Shown piece after piece: positions 11,810-22,734 of a stretch of DNA of 64,000 nucleotides. The stretch's first letter is position 1. Each line of letters opens with the position of its first letter. Position numbers and translations under genes: made by a program. The notes beneath the pieces were generated by a model. The model made no database searches. It saw nothing but the letters and a program-made list of their open reading frames with translations, and had not been told where the DNA came from. Source of the stretch: Diplodia intermedia (taxonomy: Eukaryota; Ascomycota; Dothideomycetes; Botryosphaeriales; Botryosphaeriaceae); NCBI GenBank assembly GCA_021495925.1, contig JAKEKT010000040.1:62001-126000 (forward strand). The letters run 5' to 3'.

Positions 11810-13200
11810 TAGGTCTTCCGCATAAAGAAGAATAAACACGATAATATCTAATAATATAAGACACGCTAGATCGTATATAATAATCTTTAGAAGTAAGGCT
11901 TCTTAGATAATACCTTCGTTAGCACGGCCCGTATAATAATCTTTAAAATAATGATCGCTCTCTACGTCTCTTTAGACTAGTAGATAACCTACTACGATAT
12001 TAGTATAGCGTTTCTTTAAGGTAACCTAGGTTTATAGATAGTATATATTTAGTAACCTCGTGGCTTTAAGGACTCTAATAGGCCTTATAAGATCTATCTA
12101 CTTCGTAAGACGTTATACGGGCTTCGCGAAGCTTCGCGCCTCTAGTTTAAACGACTCGCTTTATTTCTTCTCTTAATAGGGTTTAAAGCGACTACCGCGG
12201 ATTCTTGTCTATATACGAGAGATAACTACTAGTTATTAGTATACGTAGATAATCTACTTATTACCGCCGTAATACTAAAGAAGCGTTAGAAGGTTACTAC
12301 TACTATCTATAGTAAGTTTACCGCGAAGGACCTCGGCCTTCTCTCTTACTACTACGGCATAAGGGTCGTCTAGTATAAAGACGATAGTATATCGCTACTT
12401 TAAGACGCTTATATTAAACACCTACTATAGCGCTTTAGCATAAATACCTATAAGGCGGTAAGATACCCTATATAGTAGGGTAGAAGTGCACGAACTAATA
12501 ACTATTAGCCCTTAGATAAGACGATATAACGATACGCTAAACTTACTAATTATCTTCTCTAGCTAAACGTCGCTACTAGGCCTAATATCTTCTTCGCTAT
12601 AACGTTTAGCACGCGCTAGACGTCTAATCTAATAGATAAGAACTACGCGTAGATAAAAATAGTACTACGATATCTCTTAGGCACTCGCATACTTATCTTA
12701 CGCTATAGGCCTCGCCTATCTACCCTCTTAGGGTAGTTAGATTCTTTATATGCCGACGACTTTAACACTAGAAGAAGTAGTATAGGCATACTATTTACGA
12801 TCGCTAATAGCTCTATTATATAGAAGACTAGATTATAATATATAGTAACCCTCTCGTTATTTAAAGCTAAATACGTTGCCCTCTCGCACGCCTCGCGAAA
12901 GTATATCTATATAAGAAACCTTCTTTAGAAGCTTAGTAGGCTTTAGAAAGAATCTACTACGATCTACGGCGATAATCTTAAGGCCGTAAAGTTTATTAAT
13001 AATTCTATAATAACCTTCTCTAGAACACGTTATATTAACGTTTACTACTACTTCTTACGTAAGAAGGTAGCGAAGAGTATTATTTATATTTAGTAGGTTT
13101 CTATAACTCTTATAGTAGCTAACGGCCTTACTAAGCCGCTAGTAGACACTCTATTCGATAACTTTATTCGCCTACTAGACATAGAGTAGGTCTAATAATA
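11810..13200 (+). mobile_element. Copia retrotransposon, right part: RT and RNase H
   Basis: The RT resumes with VFRIKKNKHDN. It goes on through YKIYLLRKTLYGLREASRL near 12090-12150 (usual RKSLYGLKQSPRQW) and YVDNLLI near 12245 (usual YVDDMLI). RNase H follows at about 12750-13110, with TRRSSIGILFTIA, ATIYGDN-type and RTRYINVYYYFLRKK blocks. It ends with NGLTKPL near 13120-13140. This matches the Copia pol 3' half, with stops at Gln/Trp codons throughout. Confidence 0.85.
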
Positions 13201-13455
13201 CTATAAGAACCTATTCTATTAGGCGCTAGATAGCTACGAAAGCTACGCCGCGACGGCGATCCTTCTTATTTAATACTATAAGGGTTCTACTATCTAATTT
13301 AGAATCTAGTAGGGGCACGCGCTTCTTTCTCGCTACTATCGTCTAGAGGATATATAAATCTTTCTTCTTATATTCTACTACCTTCTCTTCTTTAATATCA
13401 CGATCGTCTTCCGCGAGAGAAAGAGTAATAATTATTACTCGCGATAATAAGTAGG
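13201..13455 (+). repeat. Probable Copia 3' LTR (ends uncertain)
   Basis: It lies directly after the Copia pol end, has a TATA-like TATAAATC near 13353, and ends near CGATAATA at about 13449 (CGACAACA before RIP). The partner LTR is outside the window, so the ends cannot be set. Confidence 0.35.
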
Positions 13456-14155
13456 GTTTCTAGTCTCGGGCAACGGTTCTTCTCTTTACGCTTACTTATC
13501 TAAATAAGAATATTACTGCGTTATAAACGACTTAGAATATTAACGTTCTATTATAAACGGTTTAAAACATTAACTTCGGCCGCTTAAGAAAGCAACTAGC
13601 GCGTTTTATACTTATTTTATATAGCTTATTACGCGTTATATTTATTTTCTTTATTCTTCGTTACTTAGTTAAAATCTTAATACCACGATTAGTAGGCCTT
13701 ACGATAGCCTCTATCTTCTTAGAGGGAAGTATTAGTACCTCTATACGGCCCTACCGGTAAGTAGACACGGCATCTACTTAGTTAGTCTATTTACCGCTTC
13801 TTACGGTAGGTGGCCTATTACGAAACGCTACTAGCCCCTTATTTAGTAGCTTAGATTACTACTATATAAGCAGCTTAGATAGCTTCTTAATTTAGTAGTA
13901 ATCGTTCGCACGCTTAGCGTTCTATATTAGGTACGCTTCTGCACCTTTCTTTATGCGATCGCTAGTAACGTTCTAGCCTAGGTTATGCGTTTAACGGGGT
14001 TATACGTCTACTAATTAGTGTTTCCTCGGCCCTTTTTCTTTCGTTAGCAGTTTGATATGAGAACTAATAATCTAATGCGAAATACTATCCGAAACTCTTA
14101 TTCTTGTGTTATACGCCACTATGCCTTCTCGCTAGTATAATAACTAAGCGCTTGT
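13456..14155. other. RIP-mutated repeat remnant, no identifiable domains
   Basis: AT-rich, TA-rich sequence of the same style as the elements to its left. No LTR pair or protein domain could be read. TpG and CpA become frequent again from about 14030, and normal composition starts near 14155, which marks the edge of the repeat island. Confidence 0.5.
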
Positions 14156-14806
14156 TAGGTGGTAAGTTCGTGTTTCTCATCCAGATTGCTGACAAAGAAA
14201 AAGGACCGAGAAAACACCAATTGGTAGAAGCATAACCCCGTCAAACGCATAACCCAGGCCAGGACGTTAGCGCTGAAGCTGCATCGACCGCGTCCTTTCG
14301 CCGCACTGGGCAGGTGTACGGCGTATGCTGTGCGGCGATGTGTGAGCACAGACGGCTACACGGCAATACTTCGTCAATCACCAATATCGGTCCGGCATCG
14401 CGTGCTCCAGCTTATCTTTTTCTCGGGTGTGTGCCTAGGCTAATGGGAGCATTGCTTGGTACCTCCGGAAACCTGGTTGATGGGTCGGCGCTCCTGCTAG
14501 ATCCCTTAGTGTAATCTTGGTGCGGTCCCCGGCAGGCGTGAGTAGTGCTTGCGCCAGGCAGTCGATCCAAGGAACCTTGGAAAGCAGTAGTTATGCGGCA
14601 TGGGTGCGCTTCGGTTGCTTCCGAGCCAGGCTTCATGTACATCGATCAGCCACCTTCTCAAGACTTTGAAGAGAAAGCAAAAAAATGCATTTATGGCGAC
14701 GCCAATTGTTTCATCGCGTGCCAAAGCCCCGACCTGTTTTCCCAATCCTCATACCGTTTCTTTTTTTGCACCATCTCAACCAGCCTTCCCACAAACCACC
14801 CTCCTT
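14156..14806. other. Non-coding gap between repeat island and MFS gene
   Basis: About 650 bp of normal base composition. It holds the 3' flank of the - strand MFS gene; small frames on both strands show no protein-like pattern. Confidence 0.5.
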
Positions 14807-16922
14807 CTACAAGATATATCTAAAGCCCTTGTTCTCCATCTCGGTCATATCCCGCATCCCCGCCTCGATCGCCTCCTTCTCCCTCTCCTCCTCGCTCATG
14901 CCCGCCTGCTCGCGATCGCGCTTCTTATTCACGCCATACATGTACACATACAACACCACGACGGCGCCCAGCTTGACGATATAGCCGACCAACATGGCGA
15001 CATAGGCCGAGTGATAGCCGGGGGCCTCGTCGTCCCTGAAGGTCTGGGGGCCGATGATGTTGCCTACGCAGTAGCCGGTGAAGACCATGGCGCCGGTGAG
15101 CTGCTTCTTGGTGTAGCCGCTGACGTTGGAGCTGATCATGGTCAGCGACATGCTGAAGCCGAGCCCCTGGAAGTAGCACAGCCACAGCGCGACGAGCCGG
15201 CCCCACTTGTTCGCCGCCGGCAGCCCGACCAGCAGCGCCGACCCGAGGATGCAGATGGCGTTGGCCACGATCATCGTGATGCAGCGCGAGTTGGGCCAGC
15301 GCGTGCAGATGAAGCCCCCGGCGAGCAGCGCCGCGAACTGCACGAAGCCGCCCGGGATCTGCAGGTACTGCGTGCCCAGCGTGTCGAAGCCGAAGGACTT
15401 GACGATGAGGGAGGTGAACTGTAAATTTGTTTTAGAGGGAACGCGGGTCGTTTTACAGGAATTGCGATTATCAAAAACTCACGCTCGTCAATGCCGAATT
15501 CGGCACCTGCGCGCCGACGGCCAGGACGAACAGGATCCACGTCTTGGGGTCGCGCAGGAAGGCGACGGCCTGGTCCCGCTTGAACGCCGTGTTCTTGACG
15601 CCCTGCCGGTTCGCCGCCACGCGCTCGACGGCCACGGCCCGCTCGCGCTCCGTCAGGAACTTGGCCGTCGACGGCAGGTCCGGCAGGATCGCCAGCGACA
15701 CGACGCCCCACCCGATCGAGCACGCGCCGAAGATGATGAAGACGTACTGCCACCGCGCCAGCGCGCCGGACGTGATGTGCCCGATGGCGTAGCCGATGAG
15801 GCTGTGTGTCGTTGCGAATGCGGTTAGCTCCGTCGTTGGTTTGCTTCTTTCGTTGTGGTTGGGATGTTTTGAACTTACCCGCCGAACATGGTGGCGATGC
15901 CGTTCGTGCCTGAGCATTGGGGAATCCTGTTAGCATGCTCTGGTCTGATGGTCTCGGGCTCCACTTGTTTGGTGGAGGGGGAGGGGCGGGGCGGAATCGG
16001 GGAGTCTTCCGTACAGTAGTAGGCCTCCAGGCGCAGGGGCTGCTCCGCCGACGTGTACCACATGCCCATCATCAGAACGAAGCCTAGACACACGCGCAGA
16101 TCGTTAGTCCCACAGCGGGGAAAGGTGGGAAGACGGGACGCGTGTTGCGTACCGGGATTGACGGCGGCCTCAAGGGCGCCCAGCAGGAAGCGGTTCACCG
16201 CTATGCCGCCAAAGTTGTGGCATGCAGGGGTGGTTATCAGGACGATGCCCCATGCTGGGAAACCATGTTTGGTCAGCGCTTTTGCTGGGGATAAGGCGTT
16301 TCGGTGGAGAATGTCTCACCGATGGTGGTCAAGCTGAGAAACTTGGCGATGGGGAATCTGGATTGATGCAGGTCGCGGTTAGTACGCGTGGGCTGTGGGG
16401 TTGCTGGATGGGTCGAGGTCACGCATACCGTTGCATGAGGTACCCGGACGGGTACTGCGTCGCGAGGTAACCAAAGTAGAAAATTGAGCCTGAGTGGGGT
16501 CAGCATGATATGGCGAGCGGGCCTTTGGCGCGGTTTTTAGAAGGAAGTGAAGTCCGTACCGAGCCATGAGTACTGGCTGCCGTTGATGTGGGTTCCCGCT
16601 TTCAAGCCGTAGACACTGGCGTAGTTGATTCCGTTCTGCACGAGATGGTCAGTATTCGAGACTGCAGACGGGAACGGATGGGGCTAGCGGCTGTACTGAC
16701 CTTGTCGAGATACTGCAGCATGTAGGTGACGAAGAGGACGGGGACTATGCGGAAGTCGATCTTGCGGAGCACCGCCTTTGCTTCGGCCTCGGTATACTGC
16801 AGGCCCTGGTTCTTCTTGTATACATCGTAGCTGTCGTCCACTGCAGTGTCGCTTGTGGAAGAACCGCCAGAAGCCACGGCCGACTCGACGTCGTACACGG
16901 GCTGCTTGTCTTCAGCCGTCAT
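14807..16922 (-). CDS. MFS transporter, allantoate permease (Dal5/ACS) type
   Basis: Probable plasma-membrane anion:H+ symporter of the Dal5-like family, whose known substrates include allantoate, nicotinate, pantothenate and other small carboxylates; the substrate here is unknown. Nine exons give 509 aa: 16922-16701, 16635-16560, 16489-16429, 16357-16320, 16254-16153, 16083-16015, 15909-15879, 15801-15483, 15418-14807. All junctions are GT..AG and keep the frame, and the third intron has TACTAAC. Family marks are KIDFRIVPVLFVTYMLQYLD near residues 55-75, GSQYSWLGSIFYFGYLATQY near 95-115, NRFLLGALEAAVNPGF, then the long second half ending after an acidic tail. The ATG at 16922 was chosen because the frame upstream has only GTG codons. 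It has more introns than most genes here. Nothing appears broken. Confidence 0.9.
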
Positions 16923-18546
16923 TGTCACTGCCACGGGAGGGAACCAATCGATGAGGATTGCGACACGGGAAAAACAGAGCGGCAGACTGGGGGAAGAGGA
17001 AGGCAGTCACGGCAGAAACGGGTGAAGACGACGGCGGGTTTTGACGCGCGCATCCTGTCAACGTCTTGATGGCGTGCTTGCCACGGCCGCGTCTGCACTC
17101 TGGCTGGTGGAGGCTCCTACTTGCAAAAGGGCCCGACGACGTCCCGACCGAAGGCTCTATTCACACGCTTACATTTGCCGGAGACGACGCTCACTGCCGA
17201 CGGGTACGAGCACTCGCGCGGGGCTGTAGACGTCCGCGGAAGGGATATGCATCGGGGGCTGGGGAGGTGCAGAAAGGCTTGGGAATGACTTTGGCGGCGC
17301 ATGGGCAAGCAAAAACCAAGGCTTGCGATTGGTGTTGGCGAGGGCTTGATGGGTGTGTCTGTGAGGGCGCCCCTGCCGCCTGCGATCACGACATCCGCCG
17401 CCCGATCACGACATTCGCCTGCCACTCCTCTCTGCTGCGTTTTCCGACCGTTGCATCCGACGCCCACAGCAAATGGAAATCCGACCGTCCACCATGCGGA
17501 CGCCTCTCCCGGAGAGAAGATATCCCAAGCCTTGGGATGCATTTCGTGGGACTTGGCGGCGCGGCCAAACGCGCACTTGCCGCCGTCGGCTTGCTATCGT
17601 CGGCAATTCCCTGCGTCGTGCTTTGTATGCCCGCTAATACCGGCAGTCGAGGCGGCGCGCTCCCTGCCAGGCAGTTATCGTTGTGTAAAAAATATATGCG
17701 CTGCGTTCGCCCTCAGCAACGTCCGCCACGTGGAGTAAAGCCTCCGCCGATGATACCATTGGCCCACAGCCGCCTCCGACCGGCCTCTTCCGGCTTCAAA
17801 TACGGTTCCTGGCCTCGGAGATTGGTTCGTTGGGTCCGCTATGGTCTCGGCTTGGGTGCGAGCTCCACTGATGCGAGAAGGCTTCTGCATGGCGGTGACG
17901 ATCGTTGATGGTGGTGAGTCCGCTTAACGCCGCAATTTCAGTTGGCCCCACACGACTCGTGCCCCGAACCCAACCGAATTCCAATGAGTCGCGCCCCAGC
18001 TTTCAACACCACTTGACAACATCACTTCTTTTGCGCGCCCTCCTTCCCAGACAATGCGTAGGTGCACGCACACAAGCAAAAGCGCATGAGACCTTGATGG
18101 AGTAAATGCATTCATCCAAGCTCGCCAAAGCTTCGTATTCTGTGGTGTGATAAGTGAAAGAGCTTTGAGAGTGATGGACAAAATGTGAGCTTCCAAGATT
18201 CGCCAGCGCTCAAGTATACGTGTAGGACTTCCCCGCTCAAGTGACTCGAACCGCTCTTCTTCGTCAATGAGCAAAGCAACTTGGGAAATATATCCGAGGC
18301 ATCCTTCTGAAGCCCCCGCAGTCCTTCTATGGCATCATTCGCTTGTATTACTCTGTCCAACGGTACGTGCAACATAAGAACTCAATGGAGCCTGCATGGT
18401 GCATATCACATACCGTTCACTCGTTTACTAGTGTAGCTTTACTACAAATCGCCCTGTAATTATTCTCGGATTCAATTTCTGTTATAACCTTTGCAGCTGT
18501 TACATTGATCCATGTTTTCGGTGGAGCTTTCCTACTGACTAACTGC
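16923..18546. other. Intergenic: MFS promoter and unassigned sequence
   Basis: GC-rich sequence upstream of the MFS gene, with a short tandem pair CGATCACGACATCCGCCGC / CGATCACGACATTCGCCTGC near 17384-17422. Frames on both strands look like shadows. From 17.93 to 18.38 kb the - strand has a protein-like stretch (LLIDEEERFESLERGSPTRI), but no start or splice signals that make a gene. Confidence 0.4.
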
Positions 18547-19356
18547 CTATCGTTTGACATTGCCTTCCCTATTCTCCGTCCTGCTTCCATTACCTGTAAC
18601 CCCGCTGTTTTCGATATGAACGTTGAACGGACCGGCTCTCCCAGACTCATCTGTCATGTTTGCCCTCTCATTCCTCAAGTTCCCACCAGCTTCGACAGCG
18701 GAGTCCTTGATTATGATGCTGTCCCCAGTAGTGTGCTTCTGATTTGAGGGCATGTTGTTCTGTTGCCACCTTATGTCCCCAGTCCTTCGCACGGGGTCAG
18801 CCGCTGACTTCTGTGGGGGCTCCCTTTTTCTGCCAATGTTCGAGGTTTCCTGACAGGGAAATAATCAGCCTTGCCACCCTCACCCAATGTTCGCTTTGCT
18901 TACTTCAGTAGGATTGCTCTCAGCCATGCGTCTGATGTCGATGCCAAGAGTACCAGTGATATAAAGCACTAGGTTACTCTTGTCTGACTCGATAATACTG
19001 AATTGCTTGAGGATTTCGTTGTCTGCTTTGCGAGCCTTGAATGCCTTCCAATACCGCTTCAGCAATTTCTTCTTGATGTAGATGAGGTTGTGATTGAGCG
19101 TTTTCTGAAGATGGCTGATGTTTTCTCGCAGGCGAGTCAAGCAATTCTGAACCTGATTGTTGCGGTAGAGGTCGTGCGCTTCAAGCGATTTGACGACGAA
19201 GTGAAGAAAGTCCAAATGTTCAAGTTCGCTCTGGATTCGTCGAGGTGCTTCTCGGAGCTCTTCACGGATACTTTGAATGAGGGATATGATCTCAAATATA
19301 TAGACGGAAGCCTGAGAGGCACTGGCAGCCGCGCCAAAAGCCTCCAGTCCCGACAT
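18547..19356 (-). CDS. SesA-type (STAND N-terminal) domain protein with two HET-s-like tail repeats
   Basis: Two exons, 19356-18904 and 18849-18547, give 251 aa. The 54-bp intron has donor GTAAGC, branch GGCTGAT and acceptor CAG, and keeps the frame. Residues 1-150 match the N-terminal domain of fungal NLR/STAND proteins: MSGLEAFGAAASASQASVYI, then amphipathic helices with EAPRRIQSELEHLDFL and YWKAFKA..DNEIL..F..IESDKSNLVLYI. No NACHT or repeat domain follows. The spliced tail is polar, rich in Gly, Asn and Arg. Two stretches, residues 195-215 (from SIIIKDSAVEAGGN) and 226-248 (from FNVHIENSGVTGNG), share the pattern I-[KE]-[DN]-S-[AG]-V-x-[AG]-[GN]-G. This resembles the paired 21-residue amyloid repeats of HET-s-type proteins. 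Role inferred: signalling partner of an NLR in allorecognition or cell death. The start is set by the family N-terminus; the frame is open for 77 codons upstream. Confidence 0.7.
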
Positions 19357-20764
19357 CTCATGGTCGCCGGATTTGCCAGTCGGACTCCCCACGGCATACG
19401 TGGCTATTTCAAAGCAACGCCATGGTAGCAAATTTTTGCTCCTATTCGTGTCTTCCATAGTGTCAGACGCCTCATTGTGGGGGCTTTGAGCCTTTAGGAA
19501 GGTGCGAAAGCCAAAATACGCCTGAACCCCGCCTTCGAATACACCCTGCATAACCCAGCCCGAAAGATCAACCAACCAGTAAGGCATGCAGTAACCGGCC
19601 GAGCCGGCCTCTCAACCAGCTTTGCCAACGCCAAGCAATGGCAGCCTACCATAGCCTTCTTCCAGCCTCTGCCATATCGTGTGCATTCTTATGCACCATG
19701 TGGACGAAGGAGGGCACGGCCTCAACTGTTTTGGGTTTTGGAGAGCGGGGCTGACGTTGTGTAACTCTCCCCCTCCGATCATAGGTGCACCTAATCATTT
19801 TGCCATGCAGGCTAACAACGACCATAGATAAGACCCTTAGAGAAGATATGTACAGCCACGACCATCCGCGCGAACCACACCACCTATGCCTCCTCCTCCT
19901 CAGCCCGCGCCAACCCTCCACCGAGCACTGTTCCCCTTCCTCCGGAGCAAAGCAAAGCCCCCTTCCTCCGCTTCGACTCCAAGAGCCTCACCGATCTCTC
20001 ACCCACCCGCTTCCTCGAGCACACTACGACGCGCGCGGCGCCGTGCCCGCCCACCTCGCGCTCTTGTTCGACAGACACGTTCGGCCCGGCCAAGTACTCT
20101 CCAGCAATCCTCTTCCGTCGCGGGCCAGCAGCGCGCTACGCCGGCGACCGGGAAACATCGCCGCGCTTTGCTCCTGCTCGAGCACAGCGTCGCGCGCGGG
20201 TTGCTGCGGCGGCTGACGCTCACGATCCCGTGCCCGGGGAGGGGGGCAGAGGGCGGCGTTCGGTGCGGTGCGGGGGAGAGAGGGAGAAGAAGCGATGGGC
20301 GGAGCTGCGCTGCATGGCGGCGTGGATGGCGTTGGTGGAGCCGCTAGGCCTGAGGGTCGTCCAGGGTAATGCAGGATTGCTATGATCACCGTCTAACGGC
20401 CGCCGCGCTCGGTGTCGTGGGAGGAGCTGCCGATGAAGGAATGGCGTGGTCTTTCTCTTCGCCCGGCTCATGGCGAAGGTGTTGGCGTACTGCGATGAGC
20501 TCGTCACGGAATCATTTAGGAAATCATCACATGGCTCAACCGCGATCCGTAATGTTACTATCATAGGTCATCACGTCTAGGAAGCAACATGAACGAATGA
20601 AGAATGTGTCGGGTGCCACCTCTCTTACTTAGAGATTCTATAAAAGCCTGCCTGAGCTGAATTTGGCACGACTGACCTAACACTATCGGGAGCGCTTGCT
20701 GTTAACAAAAATAATGTAACTACGGTAACGTAGTGGTAAGACGCAAAACAAAAAGACAAAGAAT
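19357..20764. other. Intergenic with a frame-shuffled coding-like patch
   Basis: Between the SesA gene and the tRNA. At 19.93-20.10 kb + strand protein-like text jumps between frames: FLRFDSKSLTDLSPTRFLEH in one, then YDARGAVPAHLALLFDRH in another two bases off. This could be a decayed gene, but no family is recognised. The rest shows nothing. Confidence 0.3.
20750..20754 (-). terminator. Pol III terminator of tRNA-Thr
   Basis: Five Ts on the - strand begin 11 bases past the tRNA 3' end, with another T4 a few bases on. This is the normal RNA polymerase III stop. Confidence 0.6.
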
Positions 20765-20835
20765 GCCCCCTATCGGAGTCGAACCGATGGCCTCGACATT
20801 ACTAGTGTCGCGCTCTACCACTGAGCTAAAGGGGC
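20765..20835 (-). tRNA. tRNA-Thr (anticodon AGT)
   Basis: 71 nt that fold as a full cloverleaf: acceptor GCCCCTT with AGGGGGC, D arm GCTC-AGTGGTA-GAGC, anticodon stem CGACA/TGTCG around loop CTAGTAA (anticodon AGT, read as IGU), and T arm ATCGG-TTCGACT-CCGAT. There is no intron. A and B boxes are intact (TAGCTCAGTGG, GGTTCGACTCC). It decodes ACU/ACC/ACA threonine codons. Confidence 0.95.
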
Positions 20836-21225
20836 CTGTCGACTGTTTGTCAACTGCCTGTGGACTGATCACATGACTCAATTTGATCGTTCTGCACTTA
20901 TGTCCATAGAATTCCTCGGCTACACACAGAATGGAAGGCTGACCCTTCAAATGCAGACTCTTCGGCCAATTGATACTTGTATTGGAAAGATTGCGGCCGT
21001 ACTTCGGTGGGAATTTTGCGTAGTCGTGAGGCCGTAGACGCAACGAAATCACGAAGATGGTACCATGGCCAAAAACCACAAGCCACTTGCATGTATTACC
21101 ACTTTACTTTCGGAGCCCCAAATGGGCGCAGATCCGCCCAGACGTTGAACTCAACCGCCTACATAAGCTAGGCGCATTCCCTCCGAGAGGCAGAGTCGTC
21201 AACCGGGACGCCTACCACCCTGCGC

Positions 21226-21690
21226 TCAGGGGCCGGTTCTAGAATCGCGGTCGTCGAAGGTCACAGCAATGCACCGGTTCGGCAAGCATTGAATCTTGTC
21301 ATTGCAGGTGGAGTGCCGCTGATCGAAGAGAAAGCACGTATCCCTATAATGAGTATCAGTAACGAACTTCAAAGCCGGTATAGCAGCATGGATGACTGAC
21401 CCATCATCCACTCGGCGGCGGGCCAGAGACTGCAGCTCAGACAAAGGGCTCGTGTACTCCAGCCCCGCCTCCCGGATCAGCTTCGAGCGGCCAACAAAGT
21501 CCTCCTGCGTGGTGTCGCACGGCACGCCCTGGAGGTCGCGGGCATGCATTGTCGCGAACAGGCCTCTCATCCGGGGACTCACACAGCCCAGGATCGTCAC
21601 GTCCGGGATGTGTGTTACGGCCGCTCGGAGCCGGAGCAGGAATCTTCCCGTCAGCAGCCTGGAGCAGTATTCCCTCGTGCTCTGGTTCTG

Positions 21691-21727
<37 letters not shown>

Positions 21728-22734
21728 GGCCGGCGGCGGTCGGGGTAGTGCGTACGATTGCGGTGGTCGACGTAGATGGTGAGGGACTTGAGGTGGAGCT
21801 TGGCCACCAGCCCCACCACGTCCGTCTTGTCGTTTTCCATGGCCGCGACGTGCCAGCGGCTCGCGACGTGCCAGCGCTTGGCCGTGAAGAACAGGTTGGC
21901 GAGGCTGAACTCCACCGACAGCCTCTCCGGCATCCTGCCGTCGTAGAGCGATGAGAGGGTGGTGTTCTGGGCCAGGAACCAGGCCAGCAGCTTCGGCTCG
22001 ACGAAGCTGAACTCCATGTTGTCCCACATGCGCTTCTTGAATTCCGCGTGGACCTGCTTGTTGAGCAGGAGCATGCTGAGCACCGACGCGGCCGCGTTGA
22101 CGATCTTGCAGCCGCGCGTCTTGTACTCGGTCTGGACGTGGGAGCCCGTCACGCCGTAGTCGGCGGGGAGGAGGGTGTGGCCCGAAGTGGCCGCCGCGCT
22201 CAGGCCGAGGAAGTTGGACCGCTTCCGGTAGTAGTAGGGATAGCAGAAGGGGGCCGCGTGGTCGTAGATGAGGTCGCGCAGCTCGGGGGGAAGGTCGAGG
22301 AGTCTGAATGTCTTGCCGTTGCAGGCCCAATCGTAGTTCATCTCCCATTGACGGGAGCCGAAGCCAGACGTCTCCACCGGGTTGTGGCTGGAGAAATACT
22401 TGAGAAGCCACTCGCGCAGCGGAATCCAGACGCCGTCGTCGTTGGCGGTCGGCTTGAGGGCATTGTGCTTGCGCTCAAGCTTCATTTCCGCCCAGGCTGC
22501 TATGAGATCCCTAGGCGCGCATGGCGTCTTCTTCCACGTGATGTGGTATATGTTGGCCGGACGCTCAGGAAGGTGAGGCGGAATTACTCTAATCGCGAAG
22601 CTGATCTGCCCTTCGACGGCGGGTTCATTGAAGAACCTGGTTGGTAGGATTCGTTCAAGGAGCTCAAAGATAGGGTCACCTGTGGTAGAAGGCGACGACG
22701 AGGTTTGTGTGGTGTTCATTGTCGAGTTCATCAT
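21226..22734 (-). CDS. Fungal protein with LPPELR (F-box-like) box, function unknown
   Basis: One exon, 502 aa, starting at the first of two adjacent ATGs (MMNSTMNTT). Residues 143-159 read FRLLDLPPELRDLIYDH, the box that opens many fungal F-box-like or 'uncharacterised LPPELR' proteins. The following region has LLNKQVHAEFKKRMW and FSLANLFF, also common in this group. An acidic run of about eleven Asp (near residues 346-356) is coded by a pure GAC repeat and sits in a loop between two conserved-looking parts. RWHVASRWHVA is a small internal duplication. No signal peptide or membrane helix is seen. Adaptor use in ubiquitin ligases is known for true F-box proteins, but is only a guess here. Confidence 0.75.
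21694..21727. repeat. GTC/GAC trinucleotide microsatellite (poly-Asp)
   Basis: About eleven perfect GTC units on the + strand, in frame as GAC (Asp) in the - strand gene. Tract length probably varies between strains. Confidence 0.85.

Noticed and set aside
14600..15424. + strand frame of 274 codons
   Set aside because: Mirror of the last exon of the MFS transporter, which has the family motifs and consistent splicing.
17066..17908. + strand frame of 280 codons
   Set aside because: High-GC chance frame, Arg/Cys-rich, no domain; neighbouring frames are equally open.
17924..18375. Possible - strand gene before the SesA gene
   Set aside because: The best frame (LLIDEEERFESLERGSPTRI) has an in-frame TGA upstream and no start codon, and no intron could be joined.
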